36,958 bases of DNA, from positions 1 to 36,958 of the forward strand of contig JAADHV010000074.1 of NCBI GenBank assembly GCA_013151635.1, read 5' to 3'. The notes under the pieces are model-generated. The model had not been told where the DNA came from and did not search any database. It saw nothing but the letters and a program-made list of their open reading frames with translations. The translations under genes and the position numbers were made by a program. Positions 25,586-32,287 of the stretch are shown one piece after another (the first letter of the stretch is position 1; each line of letters opens with the position of its first letter). The DNA comes from Deltaproteobacteria bacterium. GTDB lineage: Bacteria > Desulfobacterota > Desulfobacteria > Desulfobacterales > Desulfobacteraceae.

Positions 25586-26540
25586 TCACCCTTAGATACA
25601 TATCCCCTTTTCTCCCGTTAGAAGCGGCTTTACCCATCCCGGCAAGCCTTAATCTTGTTCCATGTTTCACCCCGGACGGAATTTTGACCCTGTACAAAGG
25701 TTTATAAAATCCCCAGGGAATCGTCACCATTTTATTTGTCCCGGCAATGGCCTCAATGGATGTAATATCAATTTCACCATAAAGATCATGGCTGTCCCGG
25801 ATGCCCGATGCAACAATCATCTGAAGCCTTGGACTGTGCTTTTTTGCGGTGAATCTTGTGATCTTCTGACTTGTGCCTGTTTTGGGCAGTTTTTTATTTA
25901 GTTTTACAAATATAATCCCTGCCATAAATCCACCTACGTGCGCCCACCAGGCGATACCCGCACCTCCCCCGGAACCTGCCGCATTAAAAAACTGAATTAA
26001 AAACCAGAAACCAAGAAAGATAAACGCAGGTATTTCAACAAACCATGGTATGATAATAATTGGTATAAGCGTTAAAATCCGTGATTTTGGATATAAAAGG
26101 AAATATGCCCCCATAACACCGGCAATGGCACCGCTTGCTCCGATGGTAGGTACCATGGATACAGGATTTAAAAAAAGGTGAAAAATTCCCGAAGTAATAC
26201 CGCAAAGCAAATAAAACCCGAGAAACCTTACCGAGCCGAAATGCTCTTCGATATTGTCGCCAAAAATATACAGAAACCACATATTGCCCAGGAAATGTAA
26301 AAATCCCCCATGTAAAAACATATAAGAAAGAATGGAAAACAAATGGTTGAATGCTGAAAAATGGCGCGACACTTCATCAACCGTAAATTTTGCCGGAACC
26401 AACCCGTAGGAATAAAAAAAGACTTCATTATGCAGTCCTATTTGAAGCTGAAAAAGAAATACCAAAAGATTAATGCCTATGATGGCATAGGTCACAACAG
26501 GCATGGAATCAGAGGGTTGGGTGTCCCGAATGGGTATCAT
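25566..26540 (-). CDS. Rhomboid protease fused to a DnaJ C-terminal-like domain
   Basis: An inner-membrane serine protease of 324 residues. Rhomboid features are HFLGNMWFL with oxyanion Asn86, GASGAIAGV with nucleophile Ser136, and HVGGFMAG with catalytic His201, across six membrane segments (about 15-214). After a basic linker, residues 250-322 read like DnaJ/CbpA C-terminal domain II: DLYGEIDITSIEAIAG, then YRVKIPSGVKHGTRLRLAG, then GRKGDMYLRVNV. No J domain is present. With six membrane helices both ends should be cytoplasmic, so a substrate-binding chaperone-like module would face the cytosol. The ATG overlaps the upstream SLOG gene (ATGA) and the 3' end overlaps ydbH by 20 bp. Confidence 0.9.
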   Translation of the reverse strand: MIPIRDTQPSDSMPVVTYAIIGINLLVFLFQLQIGLHNEVFFYSYGLVPAKFTVDEVSRHFSAFNHLFSILSYMFLHGGFLHFLGNMWFLYIFGDNIEEHFGSVRFLGFYLLCGITSGIFHLFLNPVSMVPTIGASGAIAGVMGAYFLLYPKSRILTLIPIIIIPWFVEIPAFIFLGFWFLIQFFNAAGSGGGAGIAWWAHVGGFMAGIIFVKLNKKLPKTGTSQKITRFTAKKHSPRLQMIVASGIRDSHDLYGEIDITSIEAIAGTNKMVTIPWGFYKPLYRVKIPSGVKHGTRLRLAGMGKAASNGRKGDMYLRVNVKNAF

Positions 26541-27361
26541 TTAACCACTCTCAATATATGGTTGGTTTCAAGCTCTTTTTTAAGGTGTTTTAAAATCTCC
26601 ATCACTGCATCTTCAATAGAACAGGTATCCCCTGTTTTTGAAGAGCAATCTTTTAAAAGCTCTTGATTTTCAGTGTCAAACCCGAGTCTGTGCCTTACAT
26701 ATTCCATCATGGTGAAATAAGCCATATGGATATTCCAAGGTTCTAATTTTGCAATAAATGTTTTGGTCTTTAATGGCAAATCGTAACAAAGCAGACCAAT
26801 CGCTTCTTCAATTGTTTCAGGAAAATCTTCTTTAACAAAAACTTCTGGGACATATTTTTTTAATTCGCGGGCCTTTTGCGTATCCAGAAACATAAGGTAG
26901 AGCATGACTTCAAGGATAATTTTTACGTCCTTGTATATCCAGGGATGACGGCTCAACCTGGGGCCTGCCACATTTAAAATTTGAATGTTGTTCTCCAATA
27001 AAAAAGACTTTAAAAAAATGGCCGCCTCAAACTCTTCTGTATTCAACAGATCAATATAACAATTTGGTCTGCCCACAAGTTTTGCAAAATTATGGGTGAG
27101 TCTGGATCCGCCTGTGAGTTCACCACGGGAAATTATTAAAGTACCATTGGAATCCATGATATTCTGTTTTGTTCTTTCCTTGTAATCCATTGTATTCATT
27201 TCAATTAACTGGTATTTCATCGGCAATGGCCCTTGTTCGGTTATACGGCCTTTTGGAATCCACCCGCCATGCTCGATATTAAATTTAATCGCAACATCAA
27301 GTGCTGCCCTGTCCGCTCCGGTCTGACCGCCTGAAATAATTTTTTTCAACATATTAATCAT
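26537..27361 (-). CDS. SLOG/YpsA-like putative molybdenum-carrier-fold protein with C-terminal extension
   Basis: The N-terminal half (about 1-150) has the LOG/SLOG Rossmann pattern: KKIISGGQTGADRAALDVA, GWIPKGR, and a SNGTLIISRGELTGGSRLT strand-turn. This matches proteins labelled putative molybdenum carrier or YpsA-like, which are thought to bind nucleotide-type ligands. From about 175 a separate helical domain begins (ETIEEAIGLLCYDLPLKTK...EPWNIHMAYFTMMEYVRHRLG) that I cannot name securely; it recalls DUF6794-type segments. The biochemical role is unknown. First gene of the rhomboid-ydbH-ynbE-ydbL operon, preceded by AAAAGG. Confidence 0.8.
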   Translation of the reverse strand: MINMLKKIISGGQTGADRAALDVAIKFNIEHGGWIPKGRITEQGPLPMKYQLIEMNTMDYKERTKQNIMDSNGTLIISRGELTGGSRLTHNFAKLVGRPNCYIDLLNTEEFEAAIFLKSFLLENNIQILNVAGPRLSRHPWIYKDVKIILEVMLYLMFLDTQKARELKKYVPEVFVKEDFPETIEEAIGLLCYDLPLKTKTFIAKLEPWNIHMAYFTMMEYVRHRLGFDTENQELLKDCSSKTGDTCSIEDAVMEILKHLKKELETNHILRVVK

Positions 27362-27388
27362 ATCGCCTTTTAAAAAAAATCCTTTTCT

Positions 27389-27416
27389 ATAATAACAGTA
27401 AGGGGTATAACTTCAA
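27389..27416 (-). promoter_or_regulatory. Promoter for the SLOG-rhomboid-YdbH operon
   Basis: On the minus strand TTGAAG (plus 27411-27416), a 16-base spacer and TATTAT (plus 27389-27394) lie 28 bp upstream of the first ATG. This is the only good candidate ahead of the five-gene operon. Confidence 0.55.
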
Positions 27417-27454
27417 TACTATTTTGTCATTTAAAATTATTTAGCCGGGGGTTT

Positions 27455-28024
27455 ATGAACATACCCACAAAAAAAGAATGTTTTAAACTGATAAAAAAAA
27501 TGGACATGATGGATCATATTATTGATCACTCTATCATGGTTTCCAATATTGCATTATTTTTAAGTCAAAAACTTAAAAAATATTCTAAAAATATAGATAC
27601 AAGACTTGCAACCTCAGCCGCCCTGCTTCACGATATAACAAAAACCCGAAGTTTTGATACAAAAGAAATTCATTCGGAAACCGGCGGCCTTATGTTAACC
27701 GAGCTTGGCTATCCGGAAGTCGGGGATATCATACGCCAGCATGTAATTTTAGATTCTTATAAAAACGATTCTCCTGTTTCAGAGCAGGAAATTGTTAATT
27801 ACTCTGACAAAAGAGTATTGCATGAAAGAATAGTGTCTTTGAATAAACGGCTTGAATACATCAAACAGAGATACGGAACCAGAAAAGAATTCATGGATCG
27901 TATTCAGATCATGCGTATAAACACGATAAAGCTTGAAAATAAAATTTTTCTGCACCTTGATATAACACCGGGCCAACTATCGAAATATATTACAAAAAAA
28001 ATTAATAAAGAAGACTTAGCTTAA
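27455..28024 (+). CDS. HD-domain phosphohydrolase
   Basis: A soluble 189-residue protein of the HD superfamily: H25 in IIDHSIMVSN, the H59-D60 pair in ALLHDITKTR, and further histidines H73 (EIHSETGG) and H96 (IIRQHV) give the usual metal-binding set of HDIG-type hydrolases. HD domains hydrolyse nucleotides or cyclic dinucleotides, but the substrate cannot be read here. About 70 C-terminal residues are helical and basic. A GGGGG site precedes the ATG. The stop is 3 bp from the end of the convergent receiver gene. Confidence 0.85.
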   Translation: MNIPTKKECFKLIKKMDMMDHIIDHSIMVSNIALFLSQKLKKYSKNIDTRLATSAALLHDITKTRSFDTKEIHSETGGLMLTELGYPEVGDIIRQHVILDSYKNDSPVSEQEIVNYSDKRVLHERIVSLNKRLEYIKQRYGTRKEFMDRIQIMRINTIKLENKIFLHLDITPGQLSKYITKKINKEDLA

Positions 28025-28027
28025 AAT

Positions 28028-28393
28028 TCAATCAACAACAAAGCATTGGACAATGCCAAAAAGGTCGCTGATTTCAAAGGGTTTGGCTAAAAATGCATCT
28101 GCTCCTTCATACCGTGATTTTTCCTCGTTGTCAGACACACCTGACATGATGATAAAAATTTTGTCAGGGTCTTTCTGCCTTACTTTGTCCATTAATTCAA
28201 ACCCGTTCATATCCGGCATGTCAACATCTGAAATCACGATATCAACCTCACCGCCTTCTTTTATGTATTCCCAGGCAAGCCTTCCGTTCCCAAAAGATAA
28301 TACTTCCCTGTTAACGCAATATGTCAGGGCAGTTACAGTTAGATTCCTGATTAAAGTATCATCATCAACAACCAGTATTTTTACATTGTCAAT
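28028..28393 (-). CDS. Single-domain response regulator with a non-canonical AUU/AUA start
   Basis: A complete receiver domain of about 121 residues: acidic pocket VKILVVDDDTLI at the N-terminus, phosphoacceptor Asp in VISDVDMPDMNGFEL, Ser in IIMSGVS and Lys in FLAKPFE. No output domain follows. Between the upstream in-frame stop (28421-28423) and the domain there is no ATG, GTG or TTG. The only codons suitably spaced from a strong GGAGGT (plus 28403-28408) are ATA (28394-28396) and ATT (28391-28393). Starting at the internal GTG at 28237 would delete half the fold and the acidic pocket. I give the ATT start. It follows the unknown 28421-28819 gene. Confidence 0.8.
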   Translation of the reverse strand: MDNVKILVVDDDTLIRNLTVTALTYCVNREVLSFGNGRLAWEYIKEGGEVDIVISDVDMPDMNGFELMDKVRQKDPDKIFIIMSGVSDNEEKSRYEGADAFLAKPFEISDLFGIVQCFVVD

Positions 28394-28420
28394 TATGAGT
28401 GAACCTCCAAAGAATAAATA

Positions 28421-28819
28421 TTACGCTACTTTTAGAACCTCATGGAATAATTTCAAACTTTTCCTGGGAAAAGCATATTCAGTGATCATTTCAATATTAT
28501 CCAGCATTGCCTGCCTTCTGTGGATGCCTAAAGGATAAGTTTCACTGATAATGGCTGTGGCCATCACACTTAAAAGCTTAACCCTTTCTTTGAAAAGATG
28601 GGATGAAGTTTTCAGGTTCAAAAATGTAATATCTATATTTGAAATTTGTCTGTGGAGCATGACTGCTGTGTCCAGAGCCGCACTTTTTCTTATTTCTCCA
28701 ATGGGGTAACCCTTCAGGGCAGCTTTGACAATTACAATTAAGAGGTGGAGGCGCAAAAGGAAAACATCGTTTCCATTCATTTGGTGCATGCATTTATTTG
28801 GAGAACCGAATCTTTTCAT
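28421..28819 (-). CDS. Hypothetical protein, about 132 aa, upstream of the receiver
   Basis: Not recognised. From the ATG at 28819 (an in-frame TTG at 28825 is also possible) it encodes a helical, basic, soluble protein. One conspicuous segment reads LHLLIVIVKAALKGYPIGEI, followed by DTAVMLHRQISNIDITFLNL and SETYPLGIHRRQAMLDN. It is in the same reading frame as the receiver gene, separated by a TAA and nine codons, so the two could have arisen by splitting a fused protein or work as partners. No clear ribosome-binding site is seen at the ATG. Confidence 0.6.
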   Translation of the reverse strand: MKRFGSPNKCMHQMNGNDVFLLRLHLLIVIVKAALKGYPIGEIRKSAALDTAVMLHRQISNIDITFLNLKTSSHLFKERVKLLSVMATAIISETYPLGIHRRQAMLDNIEMITEYAFPRKSLKLFHEVLKVA

Positions 28820-28865
28820 TTTCAAGGTTTTTTTTAAGTAAAATTTTTTGGAAATAATTAGAGTT

Positions 28866-28893
28866 TAATTATCATATATTTTAAATTTATCAA
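28866..28893 (-). promoter_or_regulatory. Weak candidate promoter for the unknown-receiver gene pair
   Basis: On the minus strand TTGATA (plus 28888-28893), a 16-base spacer and TAATTA (plus 28866-28871) lie about 45 bp before the 28819 ATG, in a very A+T-rich gap where chance matches are likely. Confidence 0.3.
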
Positions 28894-28905
28894 CTGTTTT
28901 CTTGA

Positions 28906-28924
28906 AAGTTTCTCAATGAAACTT
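28906..28924. other. Short perfect hairpin at the stop codon of the dynamin-like gene
   Basis: AAGTTTC-TCAAT-GAAACTT is a 7-bp perfect inverted repeat that includes part of the stop codon of the gene ending at 28923. There is no T run after it on the minus strand, so it is not a standard intrinsic terminator; it may stabilise the mRNA 3' end or be chance. Confidence 0.35.
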
Positions 28925-31130
28925 ATGAACAGGATACAATATCATGTGCAAGTCTTTTAATTTGCAGCTTTATTGCTAAAACTTTCTTTTTCTGATCTTC
29001 TTTTTCTGACTGCTTTAAAGAAAAAACGCGTTCTATCTCTCCTTTAAGTGCATGATAGCGGTTGAACCGTTCATTGATTTTTTCTTTAAAATCCCTTGTA
29101 GCAGCCTCAATCAAAGGCATAAAATAATTCGCCGTCAGACTTATATGATATTCCTCCAACTGATCTTTTATGACCTTCTGATTTTCTTTTTTAATTTTCG
29201 AGGCTGCTTTTTTCAATCCCGGGGAGAAAGAAAAACCTTTTTTCCTGTTTGATAATGAAAACAATATTTGCGACAATGTCTGAAAACAAAAATCAGTAAT
29301 GATATTGGCCTTGATCCTTGGAGTGTATCTTGCCTCCATTATTTCGGCCGGCAAGTGAAGGCCCAGTATTTTTTTAATTTTATCGATGTCCACTGAATCA
29401 AAAAAATCTTCTTGCTTCCCTGTCAATTCCGGAACACTTTCAAATTTAGAATAATGCTCATCTTTTAACAAATCAATCCGGTAAGAATCAAATAAAGACT
29501 GGAAATAGGAAGTAATTCTCAGTTCCTGGGTTTCAACGATAATTTTTAACTGTGGTTTAACCTGTTTTATAACATATAAGTCAAGCCTGCGTTTAAAATC
29601 CTGAAACATTAAGTATAAAATCTTATTGAATCCTGATTCTTTTGCAATTGTTCTGTATTGTTCAACATCAAGGCTTGCAGTCCTTATAAATTCTGCTGCC
29701 TTTTTTAACACGGCATTTTGGTCAAGGACAAGAGCATTTTTGATATTTAACTCAACTTCATCTTTTAATCCGCTTACAGCACCTTTAATGGAATTTGCCA
29801 CAATGGATTCTAAACGGGAAGCATTTTGATGCAGGTTTTTAAGGGTTAAAAAAGCCTGTTCTTCCTTTAATTTGTCAGAAGACAGCAAATCAAGGAAAAT
29901 ATTTGCTCTTTGATCCAATTGGCCAATGATAATTGAAAGGCGCTTCAAATGATTTGAAATTAAAAGTTTATGCCTGTTTGTATCTATCATTTCCATGAAT
30001 GAAGAATTGAATTCATCTGTTTTTTTATCACAGTATCGAAGCATTTCCTCATCTTCCCGGAACAGTTTCAGCCGGCTCAAATCCCTTTTGGTTAATTTTG
30101 ATTCAATTTTTATAAATAAATTATAAAGTGAAGAAAAAGAAAAAACCTGGGGGCGTATTTCTAAAAATTCAAGGTTATCTCTAATATCTCTTTCTATTTT
30201 AATCAAATCTTCAAGATTTTCATGTTCTGTTAAATCACAATTATTGACAAAGAGAATATTATCAAGCAGCCCTGAATTTTTAATCTGTTTTAAAAAACTG
30301 ATGTCTGATTGTCTTAACCCGGTCCTGGAGCTGATGCAATAGACAATCAGATTGGATGATTCAAGATAATTGAAGACCTGGGCCAACTGGGCCGGGTCGG
30401 TTGAATCAGCACCCTGGCAATCGGCAATTTCAATATTTGGATCAATTGCCCTGCCAAATACATTAAGACAGACATCCTTGACATAAAAAGCGTTATTGAG
30501 GTCAGAAGTATAAATTTTATGCCTGTCAAACTCTCTTAATTCAAAATCAATGATGGTTTCATCGGCCTGAACCAGGTCTTTACAGGCATCAAACCCTTGA
30601 AGCGCATACTTGATCAAAAGGGTTTCAGGCCTGATTCCATTTTTTGTGACCGGGAAATCAGAACTTAACTCCTGATAGACCTTTTTTAAGTATTCCCTGT
30701 CCCTTGTGCGCCTTATATCAAAATCATTGAAAATTTCATTTCCTGATCCTTTTCCCGGGAATAACAACAAGGCTTTTTGTAATTGCAAATTAATTTTATC
30801 CCAGGATTTGAAATATAGCCTTGCCCGGTTTTTCTTTCCTTTCCTGATTCTCGTGGTAATGGAGGTTATAACACCTGCCCCTCTTTTCACAAGTTCCTTT
30901 CCAAGAAGGGAATTTACAAACGTGCTTTTCCCCGACTTTATGACACCTACCACGGCAATTTTCAGGCGTTGTGCCCGGATATCCCCCGGGATACGGTGGC
31001 AAAATATTTTATAGTCTTCAAACGAGCCGTCACTCATTCCGGGGACTTGGTTTATACGTTGAAGAATTTCTAATGTATCATTTGCCAGTTTTTCAATGGC
31101 GTTTAATGGAGTTGTATTATTTGTCATCAT
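28923..31130 (-). CDS. Dynamin-like GTPase
   Basis: A 735-residue large GTPase. The G domain shows P-loop GVIKSGKS (62-69), switch Thr residues in SITTR, G3 motif DCQG (237-240, in place of the common DTPG) and G4 NNCD (296-299). A long alpha-helical C-terminal region (about 340-735) with basic/coiled stretches fits the stalk of bacterial dynamin-like proteins. No obvious membrane helix is seen, so membrane contact would be peripheral. Likely roles are membrane remodelling or stress protection, but this is inference. It follows the YqgE-family gene by 15 bp and shows no good ribosome site. Confidence 0.85.
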   Translation of the reverse strand: MMTNNTTPLNAIEKLANDTLEILQRINQVPGMSDGSFEDYKIFCHRIPGDIRAQRLKIAVVGVIKSGKSTFVNSLLGKELVKRGAGVITSITTRIRKGKKNRARLYFKSWDKINLQLQKALLLFPGKGSGNEIFNDFDIRRTRDREYLKKVYQELSSDFPVTKNGIRPETLLIKYALQGFDACKDLVQADETIIDFELREFDRHKIYTSDLNNAFYVKDVCLNVFGRAIDPNIEIADCQGADSTDPAQLAQVFNYLESSNLIVYCISSRTGLRQSDISFLKQIKNSGLLDNILFVNNCDLTEHENLEDLIKIERDIRDNLEFLEIRPQVFSFSSLYNLFIKIESKLTKRDLSRLKLFREDEEMLRYCDKKTDEFNSSFMEMIDTNRHKLLISNHLKRLSIIIGQLDQRANIFLDLLSSDKLKEEQAFLTLKNLHQNASRLESIVANSIKGAVSGLKDEVELNIKNALVLDQNAVLKKAAEFIRTASLDVEQYRTIAKESGFNKILYLMFQDFKRRLDLYVIKQVKPQLKIIVETQELRITSYFQSLFDSYRIDLLKDEHYSKFESVPELTGKQEDFFDSVDIDKIKKILGLHLPAEIMEARYTPRIKANIITDFCFQTLSQILFSLSNRKKGFSFSPGLKKAASKIKKENQKVIKDQLEEYHISLTANYFMPLIEAATRDFKEKINERFNRYHALKGEIERVFSLKQSEKEDQKKKVLAIKLQIKRLAHDIVSCS

Positions 31131-31145
31131 TTTGGAAGGGAAAAA

Positions 31146-31676
31146 TCAATAAATCATCATCATCGCTTTTTCATATTTCAATTCAGTGGTTGTGGAAAAA
31201 ATCAAATTTTCAGTCATGGGGCAGGTAAGCCAGGCTGAATCATTTAATTCACTATCAAGCTGCATGGGGCCCCATCCGGCGCATCCCAGCACTACCATAA
31301 AAGATTCCGGGCCTTTTTGAACTGCAATTGCCTCAAGGATATCCCTTGAATTACTCAAGGCAAGCCAGTCTGAAACTTTCAGGCTTTCATTCCAGTCAAA
31401 AGGAGGCCCGTGAAGGACAAAAACCCCGCTTGGCTGAACAGGTCCTCCAAGGAAAATTTCAAGTTTATCAACACTCTTGTTGCATTTAATATTCAAATCT
31501 TCAAATAATTCTCTTCCTGTCAAAAGCGGGTGTACCTTGTTCACGATAAATCCTAATGCACCGGATTCATTATGTTCACACATGCATGTCACGGTATGGG
31601 CAAAATTGGGGTCAGGAAGCCCTGGTATGGCAAGCAAGAATTTTCCTTTCATACTTTGTGAGATATCATCAGTCAT
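31146..31676 (-). CDS. YqgE/AlgH family (UPF0301) protein
   Basis: A soluble 176-residue protein of the UPF0301 family. The signatures are KGKFLLAIPGLPDPNFAHTV near the N-terminus, GALGFIVNKV, and IFLGGPVQPSGVFVLHG in the middle, with LGCAGWGPMQLDSEL towards the end. AlgH was first noted as affecting alginate production, but its biochemical function is unsettled. A GGAG site sits 8 bases before the ATG. It is the first gene of the minus-strand group leading to the dynamin-like GTPase. Confidence 0.9.
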   Translation of the reverse strand: MTDDISQSMKGKFLLAIPGLPDPNFAHTVTCMCEHNESGALGFIVNKVHPLLTGRELFEDLNIKCNKSVDKLEIFLGGPVQPSGVFVLHGPPFDWNESLKVSDWLALSNSRDILEAIAVQKGPESFMVVLGCAGWGPMQLDSELNDSAWLTCPMTENLIFSTTTELKYEKAMMMIY

Positions 31677-31697
31677 GGACCAGCTCCGTATTTAATC

Positions 31698-31727
31698 TTG
31701 ACATTACAATTCCAGTTTACGTATATT
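31698..31727 (+). promoter_or_regulatory. Promoter for the gene at 31795
   Basis: TTGACA (31698-31703), an 18-base spacer and TATATT (31722-31727) form a good sigma70 promoter, giving a leader of about 60 nt. Confidence 0.6.
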
Positions 31728-31794
31728 TACTGAATGAGTAGTTTGAAATATTTTTGTTTGATTTGCAATAGTTTTGTCATTAAAGGGCTGCATT

Positions 31795-32277
31795 ATGAGT
31801 GAAATTAATCCTGAAATACCCGGGGCAAAGAAAATATCTTTGGTTGATCCTGGCATGAAACAGGGCAGAACATCTCAAAAAGGTGATGGCTCTTTTGATA
31901 AAATTTTAACAAACCATATTAAAAAAGGCGATAATGACACCCCGTTAAAAAATACATCAGCCCTTCCGGAAATTGAAGGCTCTTTTAACGCACAAAGGTT
32001 GAAGTTCAAACCTGATCGAACCCAATTTACCCTGAAATTTGCCTCATCCCTGGATATGCTTGAAAAATATGCGTCCTTGATAGGAGATCCCGGCAAAACC
32101 TTAAAACAAGCCTATGATATCCTTGAACAGGCTTCAGGCCAGGCAGAAACCCTGGCAAGGGAATTTAAAGAGGACAAAGCCCTGGACACTGATTTTAAAA
32201 AGCTCCTTACCCGGTTGATGACCACAATAGAGGTTGAAAAATTCAAGTTCAACCGGGGCGATTATTCTGACCTGTAG
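31795..32277 (+). CDS. Hypothetical protein, 160 aa
   Basis: Not recognised. The N-terminal 60 residues look disordered and rich in Lys/Gly/Pro; the C-terminal 100 residues are helical (FASSLDMLEKYASLIGDPGK, then TLKQAYDILEQASGQAETLA) with no membrane segment, signal peptide or cysteine. The ATG at 31795 is chosen over the upstream TTG at 31774 that the frame also allows. The layout recalls small secretion or flagellar adaptor proteins, but no motif supports that. It is monocistronic with its own promoter and ends 10 bp from the convergent manC. Confidence 0.7.
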   Translation: MSEINPEIPGAKKISLVDPGMKQGRTSQKGDGSFDKILTNHIKKGDNDTPLKNTSALPEIEGSFNAQRLKFKPDRTQFTLKFASSLDMLEKYASLIGDPGKTLKQAYDILEQASGQAETLAREFKEDKALDTDFKKLLTRLMTTIEVEKFKFNRGDYSDL

Positions 32278-32287
32278 TTTTTATAAA

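Noticed and set aside
28028-28237. The receiver called as a 69-residue gene from the internal GTG
   Set aside because: That start removes the acidic pocket and half the fold, although the upstream frame is open and clearly encodes it.
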